Shown here piece by piece: positions 33,589 through 44,440 of a stretch of DNA of 64,000 nt. The first letter of the stretch is position 1; each line of letters begins with the position of its first letter. The stretch is from Isoetes taiwanensis. Taxonomy: Eukaryota > Streptophyta > Lycopodiopsida > Isoetales > Isoetaceae. The notes under the pieces were generated by a model. The model made no database searches. It worked only from the letters and a program-made list of their open reading frames with translations, and had not been told where the DNA came from. The DNA lies in contig JAJEKV010000855.1 in the NCBI GenBank assembly GCA_021234155.1, positions 1-64,000 of the forward strand, read 5' to 3'. A program made the translations under genes and the position numbers.

Positions 33589-34440
33589 TAGAAGTCGATA
33601 TGTTTGGTGTCCAAAATAGAAACAAGCTGATCCGAAGACTGGTACCCGGCTTGCGAAGCCAATCAGACGTAGGACCGACCGATGACATATGAAGTATCTC
33701 AAGGGACCCATACAGATCTTTTGACTTGGCCCGACTTTTCTCCGGGCTTACCTTTGTACATTTTTACTGACTAATCCCACAAAAGCAACATGTGGGTGGT
33801 TGAATTTCATGCGTAGCACATCTGTAAGCATCGTGCGAGCCTTAGAGATACTTTGAGGTCATTATTTCTCGATGAGCATCGGCTCGATAGTTCGCGGTGG
33901 CATCAGATAAAAATCACGAGGGTTTTGCATCTTCTCTGCTATGTAATTTACATCCCTTTCATGTATGAAGTAGGAATTAATCCTAGGAATTCTAAGTATA
34001 ATATTGGAATGATAGTCGTTAAGGTCTTGCATCTTGTCATGTATGAAAGTAGAAACTACTAAGGTTTTGCATTTTGTCTTGTTAGACTTTTGTGTATAAT
34101 ATCGTAATAAATGTAGACGCGCTATTACTTTTTGTTAACTTCAATATAGTTCAATAATATGCCATTACCAGCGACATGCATACAAATTGCAGCGGCAAAA
34201 GCAATGTTGACGATTGTTCTTGAGGGTTTACGTGGTGGAAGCACCATTCATTACAAAGCCAAAGCCCACATTATTTGAGGGATGATACCGAAGCATGTTG
34301 CAACCATGGTCCTGCATGTTCGGATCGCAGAAATGGTGAAATATCAGCAAACTAGCAATTCTATATGCTTACATGTCTCGGAGACGATTAACTAGTTTGG
34401 AATTAGCTGGCGGGTTTTACAAACTTATGGAAACTGTGGA
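33589..34440. other. No gene recognised
   Basis: Short frames only. About 33700-33830 the plus strand reads SPGLPLYIFTD and KSNMWVVEFHA, which looks like coding debris, but I cannot name a family. The rest is AT-rich. Confidence 0.35.
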
Positions 34441-35508
34441 GTGGTATGTGTTATCGGCTCACTTCATGCCATTTCGGAGGCAATGGCCCGCTTTTAACTT
34501 TTGAGTTAGCACTATCCATACACAGCCCATTTTCTTTTTATGCATTTAATGACCACAGTTGTTTGAAATGCTTGAAATGCTTGCATCCAGCAGCTAATAA
34601 AATGTCGTCTATTCTGAGAGAAGGTGATCCTGCATCTCTTGAGGCCCGACTAGCATGGGCGTGTCTTGCAATGGTAATCGAGAGCGCTAAACATGACACA
34701 CGCAATGAGCCTTTAACAGCGGTGTGGTTGATATTAAAGAAGTCGAGGAAAAGGCGGTTCACACTTTGCAACAGGTATGTTTGAGATGCAAAGTCCAGTC
34801 ATGATGATCTTTTTACTAGCACTGCCGCTTTTTCCTTCAAAATCATACGATGGGATGGGTTGTTGCCAACGGTTTAAAATCATTTGATATCATATTTCAT
34901 AAAATTTTTGTAAAATTTTAATGCTATAGAGGAAGATCCGATGATGCTTTGCAAAGTGGCATCACTAGGATTGCATACATTATGTACCTTACAGTTTGTT
35001 GCAGCCTAGAAGTACTTTAAGTGTGCCCAAAGAAGACGCCTAAACTTGTCTCGCTGCATGGGCAAACTTAGATAATCCTGTTGTACTCTTTTTAATATGC
35101 TGATATGAGCTTCAACGAAATTAAACGACGAATATTTTCCGGGGATAGCATTGCAATTGTTTGAAAGCATATCACGTGGAGAAAGTATACAAGCAAGCTC
35201 ACACTTGTTTCTTTCCGGTTCGAGCATTCGTGATGGCATACTCTCTAATGGGAAATCTTTATCGTCAACAAAAACGTTACAATGATGCAGGCGATTACTA
35301 ATCGAGCATTGGAGCTCGTTCTAACTATGCTCCAGCTTGTAATAATCTTGGTCTTGTATATATCGCACACGGACGATGGAATGATGCAATTGAAATGTTT
35401 GACCGTGCATTTGAGGCCGACCCTTATTTGGATGTTGCAAAATCTAATAAGATGAAGGCAGTTGCCTTCTCGCAAATGCAGAAAAGCTCTCCACCACAAA
35501 CAAGTTAA
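34441..35508 (+). pseudogene. Fragment of a tetratricopeptide-repeat (TPR) protein gene
   Basis: At 35227-35508 the plus strand encodes SLMGNLYRQQKRYNDAGDY, one TAA, a frame change, then NYAPACNNLGLVYIAHGRWN, DAIEMFDRAFEADPYLDVAK and a C-terminus with KMKAVAFSQMQKSSP before a stop. These fit the TPR consensus (W-LG-Y...A...F..A....P). Upstream, 34446-34784 has LLTFELALSIHSPFSFYAF and a helix-rich stretch that may be more of the same protein, in broken frames. TPR domains are protein-binding scaffolds; I cannot tell which TPR protein this was. The stop and frame changes argue for a pseudogene. Confidence 0.5.
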
Positions 35509-37529
35509 TTCTTATGGAGGCCAAGTGAACCCTTCGTTTTTTCGATTTTTTCCCAACAAGAGAGAGGAGTTTTTGAGCAAACCAACTCCCAACAAGAGCA
35601 ATGGGGACAATTGATTTCTACGATGTCGATTGCAATCTACTACACACATAGAAAAGCTCACTCAAATGTACGTGTTATTGAATTTTTATGCAAATGTAGA
35701 AAGATACAGTTTTCCGAGATTGCCAATATACATCATTTTGTTCACATCACATGCCAAAGTAGTGCACTCTTTTGCTATAGAGGTTTCAAAAATGGTATTC
35801 TGGCGACAGTGGTGGATGATCTGCATGGGATCTTTTATCAACAAAAGGATTGGAACATGAATATCATGCATCAACAGAAGGAACGAAACATGAGTATTAT
35901 TCTTTTGATTAATGCTTACTTACCCATGAGTATTATTCTTTTGATTAATGCTTACTTACCTATTGAGCTTCTAGGTCACATCTAATAAACAAAGCAGTAA
36001 TGATATAACAACATACGATGCAGTCGAAATAACATTGAAATGTGTGAGCCCCATCAACATCCAAACAATGGTATAGATCACAGATTGATTAGGAATTAAA
36101 TCTTTAAACCTTTGATCCAAAGAAAAATGTTGAAGCATTTGATTTTAAAGCAAATCTACTTCAAGATTTTGCGGCAAGGGATGAATTAAAACAGAAACAA
36201 CAAGAGGAAAGGGAGCTCGGGAAAGGAATCCAAGCCTTTTTTGTCCCTTTTTTTGCTGCTCATGGCCATCAAAAGAGTCAATGTCGATGCTACAATATCG
36301 GGTGCAATCGAAGACAGACAAAAGCATCCGTGAATCGCTTTGTTGTCAAGGCGAAGTTACACCAAAGGTCGACAAGTGGGGAGAGAAGGAAAAGAAAACA
36401 TTCAAGTTAGCACAAAAGGAAAGGGAAAAATATTCAAGAGTTAGTGTATATATCTTATATTAACAACTGTAATTGTGGAGCAATCTTTTTATTTGCATTC
36501 AGAAAAGCAAATGGTACTTCTGTCTCCCGTTATATGCACAATCTTCAACTTAGCATGAAGTGCAACAATTGCCAGTGCATAACAATGTACTTTACTTGAA
36601 ATTAGAAAACGACAAACTGATTGGGTAAAGTGCATTGGACTAAATATTCATTGAGGAAATCAAGAATTAATTTTCTTGATGACAAAATAAGCAAATATGC
36701 CTTCTTAGTCTTTTGTTGTGCTCATGAGTTCTCTTTTTCATCAAAGTGATCAAGTTTTGGCATGTGTAGAAAATTGCAGAAACATAATTGTCTTCTGCAG
36801 TCAAGGTGGTCGTCATATAAAATATGTTTACATAATCTATTCATGTATTTTTGCAATCAACCACGTGCTCTCGAAAACATCAATGTGTTTTGTGCACAAA
36901 GTATATTCCGAGCTGGCCAAATATGGAGGACGAGTTTAAGTTTTTACCCTGAGTGTATTGGATTGAGGTTTAATGTGCATGAGCCGATTGGATTAGCAGA
37001 AGGAGGTTGAGGCAAAATATTCAAACAATAGGAGATTAAAATATGTTATAGATTTGACGTTCAATATATTGCAGCATTTTCAAGTTAGGACGTTTATATC
37101 TATATACTTGATTGTGTATGTTGTGTGGTTTTTCTGCACTACCATGTACGATTGGGTGCCCAAATTGAGTGTTTCCTACGATTTGACCAATGGTTTGGCG
37201 AAAATTCTAGAGAAAGGAAAGCCAGTAACTAACTGGAGCATGAGATAACATTAGAGCTTGGTGGAAGGAAAAACTCAGATTCGATAAGAATGGACCTGCT
37301 GCAATATAAAAGTATCAAGCTAAACATGCAAATAAGAGAAAGACTAATGGCAATGCACAAAAGAACGAAACAGAACCCATGAAACCACAACCTCGAGCCA
37401 TCAGAGGGCAACCCCTCGTGCGCAGCACCTTGTTTTTTTCCATTATTATGGTCGGCATGGCTAGAACATCGTTAGCTTTTCTGTGATTAATCAAATAATT
37501 AGAAAAATTATACACGAGAATAAGATCCA
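35509..37529. other. Unassigned region with a small tandem repeat
   Basis: Nothing here matches a family I know. Open stretches at 36133-36240 (VEAFDFKANLLQDFAARDEL, plus strand) and 37054-37248 (plus strand) look somewhat protein-like. A perfect 36-bp tandem duplication, ATGAGTATTATTCTTTTGAT and following, lies at 35890-35961. Confidence 0.35.
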
Positions 37530-38080
37530 TGTTAGAATATATTAGTTCAATATGGAATTCGATTTTAACTAATGCCTTAGCTTAAATAGATCAGTATTTA
37601 AGACCAAATGAATTCCAATAGAGTTTTTAACCTTCACTTCCAATGGTTTAAATTTTATCACAATACAATCAATATGAAATGGCCTCGATTACATCGAGCA
37701 ACTTCTTCTCTTCAACTTGTCGACCTCAGCTGATCACCGTCCAGTGTGCATATATCTCCATTCGATCCTTTTAAAGCTAAAATAGTTTAGATCCAATCGG
37801 TTAGCAGTCGGTTCCGGATCTCGGTGCCGGATCGGTCGGTCTTTGCCTCCATTTTTTATGTATTATATATCCCACAGGCTTAACTCAAGAATTTCGACTT
37901 CTCGAACCATTGGGATAGTATTTGCAAATAAAAATAGTTTGAATAGGAATATCTTAGGGCATATGATTTCGCAACTATATACCATGGCAATGCTTTGACC
38001 TAATTCACTTCTTAACCTTGCATATGTGAACAACTGCAAATCTCCCTTAACATATATGATAATCAATGTCAACACCAACA
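37530..38080 (-). repeat. Ty1/copia LTR, inverted relative to element 1
   Basis: A complete 551-bp LTR on the minus strand (TGTTGGTGTTGACA at 38080 to TTCTAACA at 37530). It is about 95% identical by eye to the 5' LTR of copia element 1 but lacks the LINE and solo-LTR insertions found there. A polypurine tract adjoins its start, so in its own orientation it is a 3' LTR. No primer-binding site follows its end. Confidence 0.92.
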
Positions 38081-38216
38081 TTCCTCCTTTATCATACATG
38101 TCTGTAATCAGAAGGAGTCTTTAAGCTGCAGTCAAAACGTTTAAGCCATCTCTGAATTTTGTAAACTTACTTTCAGTTAGTGCTTTAGTAAACACATCAG
38201 CTATTTGATTTGAAGT
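38081..38216 (-). pseudogene. Ty1/copia pol 3' end with polypurine tract
   Basis: The minus strand encodes ATSNQIADVFTKALTESKFT and continues KFRDGLNVLTAA to a TAA at 38121-38123, the C-terminal tail of a Tnt1-like copia polyprotein. After 30 bp comes the polypurine tract AAAGGAGGAA (38081-38090), abutting the LTR. The coding sequence is cut off at 38216 where the dispersed 190-bp repeat begins. The missing upstream part corresponds closely to the point where copia element 1 is cut at 31660. Confidence 0.9.
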
Positions 38217-38411
38217 GGCCAAAAAAAAATTTTTGCAACACAAACCATTAACATCCAACATATAAAAATTATATCCCCCAACACATAACAACCAACACAT
38301 AACAACCATTGATATTAACAACCAACACATAACTACCATTGACATTAATTAACACAACCATTGGGTCCAACACATTTAAATTAAAATCCCCCTTAAACCC
38401 CCTTTGGTTTG
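38217..38411. repeat. Dispersed 190-bp repeat, copy B
   Basis: Second copy of the repeat at 32722-32907, same orientation, one extra internal unit. It forms the exact border of the truncated copia coding sequence. Confidence 0.85.
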
Positions 38412-38422
38412 GGTGCATATTC

Positions 38423-38662
38423 ACACGGGGGTGACTCCGGGCAACGAGAGCTGTTGAATAGGCATATTCACCCCTTATTCCTTAATCTACACCGTACGTA
38501 AAGTTCCTCGTTTGTGGGGTATGCAAGTACAAAATTTGCTATACTGTATAACAAGATTCGCAAAATACTATAAGATTTCAAGCGGAATACTATATGGTGT
38601 TGATTTTGTACGTGCAAAATACAATTATAAGGGCTCTCGCTGCCCTACGTCACCCCCCGTGT
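38423..38662. mobile_element. MITE-like element with about 30-bp inverted repeats
   Basis: The left end ACACGGGGGTGACTCC continues GGGCAACGAGAGC. The right end, read on the other strand, is ACACGGGGGGTGACGTA followed by GGGCAGCGAGAGC. The 240-bp body is AT-rich with no coding capacity, as in miniature inverted-repeat transposable elements. I could not identify a target duplication. Confidence 0.7.
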
Positions 38663-39165
38663 CTGTGGGAGATTAACTACATGCTTCATCTAGCTATGCA
38701 AGATCAAGATCTTGTGCACTTGCACTGGTAAAGAAGGCTAATGACCCAATATGATCCAGTAAATCTGCGAAGAAGGAAGCACTTATATACTATGGCATGG
38801 GCAGACTACGAGCAGATGAGTGAACGTCATGAAATATGAATATACAATGTTTTCAAATCGACTACAAGAGCTCATCAAAGGAATGCTCGCTTTTGAGATG
38901 AGTTCCAAGCATGCACTAGCTATTCAAAATGGCGAATAAATCGGTAGCCAGGTCCATGCTAGTTATAAATGAGTGCAAAAAAATAATGCTCAACAATTTC
39001 AATATTTGCAACACAAACTGGGTACAATGCAGTGCAGTCATAAGATGATTAAATCGATAAGGTTTGACATTAATACGAAGGCACTTGTGGTTAAGGCATA
39101 GAAACCCTAGGATAAAGTAGTTTATTCCAGATCCAATGCCATGCATAAGTCCAATATCTACTATA
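38663..39165. other. No feature recognised
   Basis: Short frames only and no conserved motif; a minus-strand frame at 38916-39248 has no resemblance to a known protein. Confidence 0.4.
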
Positions 39166-39167
39166 AT

Positions 39168-39815
39168 AACATGGGGTCCTAGAGGGAAATTCGATTTGGT
39201 TGTGCACAGGACCATACTCGAAACCATTTTAAGCCGAACGAAACTCATATTATGAAAAAAAAGAAGGGGGTTCGGGGGAGGGAACGAGGGAGGGATAGGT
39301 CTAATTGGAGAATATAATCATATTCAATTGTTAGTTGTATTTGCGAAAGCATTCTCTTTAGAGAACTGATATTTTTTGTAGGGGTCTGTCATGTTCCAAC
39401 CATAGGCTTCATCCTATACATGTTTCAAAACTATAGGCGCCTCAAGTCATAATTGACCATTATTGAAATGAGAGACGCCCATAGACCCCACCATATATTC
39501 TGGGTCATGGGATCGACGGATCTAATGACCAAAGTAGTCCAGGGTACACCTTGTTTCGATTGTTTACCATAACAACAAGGGCCTTAGAGGGAAATTGATG
39601 TGGTTGTGCAAAGGACCATAAATGAAACCATTTTATGCTGAGAGAGAGTTATGTTACTACAAAGAAAAAGATAGGTCTAATTTGAAAAGATAATCACATC
39701 TAACTGTCGATTGTATTTGTGAAATCTTTCTCTTGAGAGCATTGATTTTTTTTTTGTAGGGGTTCAAGTCCACGTATCATATTCCAAACTATAGGCTGCA
39801 TCATATACATTTTTC
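39168..39815. repeat. Diverged tandem repeat, unit about 410 bp
   Basis: About 39168-39430 and 39580-39815 share the order CTAGAGGGAAATTCGATTTGG or CTTAGAGGGAAATTGATGTGG, GGACCATA...GAAACCATTTTA, GATAGGTCTAATT, TTTTTTTGTAGGGGT and CATA(C)ATTTTTCAAAAC. Identity is roughly 75-80% by eye. No coding sequence is visible. Confidence 0.65.
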
Positions 39816-41332
39816 AAAACATACTAAGTGTGGGATTGGACCAGACCTAGGTCGAAATGATATTCGCAAGTATCTATTCGTCCTGTAAGAGGATGGACTG
39901 GATGGAGCAGGAAGTATTGATAAATACAATGGCAATCCCCACCGCAAAGGGATTGAGCTTGCGATATTCAATGAAGATCCCAGGTGGGCTTGATCTGAGC
40001 GCCAAAATAGGTTCAACGGTCTCTAATTAAATGTGACTTTAGTTGTTATGAGATCTTGGTATCATTATTTAAGGGCTAATATAAGGAGCCAGTAACAATT
40101 CGAGTGCTACTCTCTCCTCCCCTCAAAGAAGAAAGATGCCATCCTCATCATTGAAATATGTCCAATCTCTTACATATAAGCAACTATCACATGGCATTCG
40201 AGGTTTGATGGGATCACTTAAAGGCCTTCCAAGTCAATCCCAAATTTGATTCCAAGAATTTGAGGCAAATTGGGAACCCGAAGATGACTTCTTGGCGCTC
40301 ACACTCCGCCTGCGGCTAGGGCGGCAACAGGGGAAGGAGGCTGCCCTCCTATCCTCTTTTTTCGATACTGCTGCAGATCCTCTTGTAGACCAGAGAATAT
40401 GATCTTGGTTTGCCGATGCGCCAGAAGATTTTCTTCTTCAAAGAAGTTGCTGATTTGATTCTGAAGCAGCTTCAAGGCAGTCTTGTGGATTTGGCTTGGT
40501 AAGCCACTAACATGGCATTTTGCTCTCAATTTTTTTAAGAATGATGAAACAAATCACACCGAAAGGGCACAAGTCTATAAAGTGGAGCAGAATTGAAGTC
40601 GAATTCATAAAGAGAGCAATTTTGGATTTGTTTGGCAGTCTTTTCAGTTGGATCTTCTATCCATTTGGTTTTTCCCCCTCCTCTTGCTCTTTCTTGCTTG
40701 CGAAAAGATCTAGGGATGTTTCCATGAAAGGAGCAGAGTAAATTCTTGATCTTAAATTTACAATTTTTAAATAGGATGTTGAATTATTTGAGATCGCTAA
40801 GCTAGGGATTTGATTGTGTCCAGAAAGATGCTTCCATGTCAAGACCAGATATCATGATCCAAAATTTAGGGAGAGTTCTGGTGGCTGGGGTGTGTCTAGC
40901 CTATACAGGTTGGCTGACTGGCGCATCCCGACAATGCAGCATCTTACTTTAATCTCACATTTGGTTGTAAAGCTGTTGAGTTTGATCATAGTTTGAAGGA
41001 TATTCGCTTCTCTGAGCATTGCGGGAGATTGTTCAGGTTACTCCACATCTATTTTTCTCTTCATTTCTATTTTTGCAAGATGTTTTCTTGGAGCATTCAA
41101 GATTTGTTTGTAGCTTGTTGAAAATGGGCATTGGGCTCCTACAATATTCTGTTTTTAATACTGTAGTACTGGTTAGACAGAATAAGAGGTTGAGAGAGGT
41201 TCATGTGTACTTTAGTTACAGACATATTCTGATCCAGATGGGATCTCTTGTACGTAAACTATATCTGATCCATGAGGGATCTTTGTATTGTATTGTAATT
41301 TTTCCTATCTGATCAATACAATAAATTCTTAC

Positions 41333-41335
<3 letters not shown>
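39816..41335 (+). other. Possible retroposed segment ending in poly(A)
   Basis: No protein family is recognisable. A minus-strand frame at 40299-40529 has no match. The last 150 bp read like a plant LINE or processed-transcript 3' end, with GATCAATACAATAAATTCTTACC directly before a long A run. The 5' border and a target duplication could not be found. Confidence 0.35.

Positions 41336-41363
<28 letters not shown>
41336..41363 (+). repeat. Poly(A) tract
   Basis: A run of about 27 A follows the transcript-like end at 41310-41335. It suggests retroposition of a plus-strand RNA and was probably recent enough not to have decayed. Confidence 0.8.
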
Positions 41364-41367
<4 letters not shown>

Positions 41368-43674
41368 CCAAACCTATTTTCGAACCTGCAGGTTTGGGCA
41401 AAAAGCGCCCCTCCAGAGCTGGTAAATCTGATTATGACATGTCGTTGAGTAGGTTAGGCATGTAATCATGAAGAATATTGGCTATATTTCCATCTGGACT
41501 AGCTTCAGATTCACGCACTCTATCAAGCGAGATTAAGCAAAGAACTTCCAAATTAAGCGCCAAATTTTAGAGGGCGATGTTCAAATTTGTTTAATGCAAT
41601 TCATTGCCAAAATATGAGGACAAAATTCTGTTTTTTCTCTTATTTTGGCAAAATATCGGAACTGTCAACAGTGAGAATATTGGAGAACCATGGTGAGATA
41701 AGAAGATTCGTGCAAACGGAAAAGATTTTGCACTTTTTCTCACTGTTTTCTTTTTTCTTAGAGCAAGGTTGAATAATTTCGAGTGGAAGTGCCTAAGAAT
41801 TGCTTGTCTTACAAGAATAGATTCAATCAGAAGGAAGAAGTCAATGGGGATGCTCTCTGTAGTTCAGAGGCAATGAACATTGATATTTAGGCACTCCTAA
41901 GACCAAAAAATGCCTTGATTTTTGCTCAGCATCAAGGCTTACTCATTTTGCTTGTAAAGGCCATGAAGTCTTAGTTGGATATTGTAACAATCTATATTTT
42001 TACAAGCAATGTACAATCAGTTGTATGGAGTTCATTGCAAAGTGTTAAATGATTGTAATTATGTTCATCACTGTAATAGTCACTTATCCACAAGAACTAA
42101 TGTGCAGATGAATTAGAAGCTTCAAACCAGAAATTGCTTATGGAGGTGCATCCACTAAAGCATGAATGGAATAGAGTTTCAGAAGATAATGATAATCTTC
42201 AAAAGAGATTGAAGATGACACCTGAGGGAGAGGAAACTGAATTTGAAGACTTTTAATGTCCTTGCCCCAGGTAGAGGCAGGCAGAAATGGGGATGGGCTC
42301 TTATATGGCTCTCCAATAGTCCTCAAAACGAAGTTGCCTTCGCCATGTGGCAAACCTAGTTCCAAATTGACATTCTCTTGTTGCAATCCCAATTTTCCAT
42401 CTGCAATTGCATGACCAGGACACCTCTTCTTTCATAAGGATTCTAGTTGTTACCATGCCTTCTTGTCCTTAGTTTGAATTTTCCTTGGATCTCCAAAGGG
42501 AATAGTCGCTGGATTCCACTTCTGGTTTAAGTGACATGGCAAAGCCTGAAAATTGGGACGAGAAGGTAACAGTGATGCGCCCTTATTTTATTTTGGCCTC
42601 ACTTGTTTGTCAGTAATGAAAGACAAAATATATGTCTAGTAGCTCTAACTAGAAGACATACAGATTTTGCTACCGGACAAACTTAGTTCTGATTTGGAAA
42701 ATTTAGAAGTCCTCCGACACTTACTAGCCGTTGCCACACTGAGGATGAAATCGAGTTGGCACGAAAAGAATAATGCTCGTTCTGCCCCAGCGCGCCGTTG
42801 TCCCCGGTTTGCCACTAAAGAAAGGCAAGGCTTGAAATTCAATTGATGGGGATGCGCTCTAAGAAAGGAGTTTGAGGATGGCAATAAAATTCTCAATTAA
42901 AGATAGATAGTATTTTGACGGCATACTATATGGCAGGATCCCATAGGAATAGGCAACATTCCCAAGAATGCACAAAAATGGTCAGGAGCAGATACAAAGG
43001 ATCCAGTCAAAACCTCTACCTCGATCTCACGATGTAACAAGAAGATTCACAAGTGAACATCTATCATATAGAGAGCTTGAAAGAGCCAAAGGCTATAAAA
43101 ATACAAGCAAAAGCATGCCAAATTCCACAAGTTGCGCTTAGGAAAAGCTCAAGTTGCAATACTCTACCTAATAACGAATGCTCAGGCGTGACGGAATTTG
43201 TTTTGGCAGCTGAAGGAATGAAAACCAAAAAAGGCTAAATGATCACACTTTTAGGTCTTTAGGCAACACTAACTTGATAAACTGAATAGTGACAAGCCCG
43301 ATTCGATTCAGTTCGGTTCATTTCAGATCGGAGTCGGATCGGTGCGGCTCGGCTCGGCTCGGCTCGGCTCGAGTTGGTTCGGTTCGAAATAAGTCATTTC
43401 CTTTGCTATATAATTCTCTTTGTCATCTAACATCTTGCACCAGGCCATAGGCTGGCTATGCAACATATAGTAGGAAGGTGCCATCGAACCTACATTTTCT
43501 TGCGTACAACTATGATCCTTGGTGAACTTAAACAGTAAAAATCAAAACACATAACTGAGTTTATTTGAGAAAAAAATATCTGAACAATCTTCCATAATCA
43601 AATCTCTTGTAAAATTATATTTGAATTAAAATTTGGTATGGCATCATCATTTACATAATAGAAATTTAAATTCT
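41364..43674. other. Region downstream of the flavodiiron gene
   Basis: No second gene is recognisable. The only notable item is a GGCTC pentamer repeated five times at about 43346-43371 within a G/T-rich purine-pyrimidine stretch (GGTTCGGTTC). The first few hundred bases left of 43675 should contain the 3' untranslated region of the flavodiiron gene. I see no strong AATAAA on its strand close to the stop codon. Confidence 0.4.
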
Positions 43675-44440
43675 TCAGTAGCGAGCTCCTGTTTTACGAT
43701 GATGAACAGCCGTAAGTGTCTTATTATCCTGCAAACATATTATTAATGTCATGAGAATACCATAAGCTAAAAACACGCAGATGAGCTGTTTTGATTTGAC
43801 GTTGACCTGAAGCTCCCCATTGTTAACAGAGGCATACACTATCCAATGGTCTCCTGTCTCCATATGGCTTTGCACAGTACATTCCATCCAAGCTATCTGC
43901 ACACTTACTCAATTCAATTCAGTTCAATTTACCGGGGGAGAGACTATCTGGCAAAAACATCCCTACAAAATTACCGCATCTAATAGTATTTTGCCACCAT
44001 TAGCTGCCTCCTTAGTTGAAAGTTGCTCAAATCGAGGATCTCCTGGTTTGAATGGCTTCAAAAGTTGTTTGCTTATCTCAGATGTTTTCCCCTCTCCCAA
44101 CACATTTAATACGAAATGACTTCCAGGTAACAGCAAACTTTCTATAGCACGCTCCTTTGCTACCTGCGAAAGAGTTGTAAATTTAAGAGGTAAGCTAAGG
44201 CGTCATGCATTGTGTTGTTCAATTTCAATGTTGGCTTGATGCAACCAATATGTGATATCATTTTAAATAAGAAAGAACAATAAAAATGAAGTGTAAAGAT
44301 TAGCTTGCTTGAATTACCGCAATAGTTAACCCCGGAGGCACAAAGCTTGCTTGGCTTACCCATGATGCCAACATACCACTCTCTGCATCTCCATCTTTTG
44401 CTGACAAAACACAGAGTGAACCAACTACCCTTCCAACTGC
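43675..44440 (-). other. FLVA: FLVA flavin reductase-like domain exons 14-17
   Basis: This C-terminal domain is found only in the flavodiiron proteins of oxygenic phototrophs and lets them use NAD(P)H or ferredoxin directly. Visible blocks: AVGRVVGSLCVLSAKDGDAE, MLASWVSQASFVPPGLTIAV (exons 14-15), SHFVLNVLGEGKTSEISKQL, LKPFKPGDPRFEQLS (exon 15), ECTVQSHMETGDHWIVYASV (exon 16) and TAVHHRKTGARY then stop (exon 17). Exon 13 before it is a charged linker rich in Lys and Arg. Confidence 0.9.

Noticed and set aside
43346-43371. GGCTC pentamers as a telomere-like or regulatory array
   Set aside because: Only five units, not a telomeric motif, and no context supports a function.
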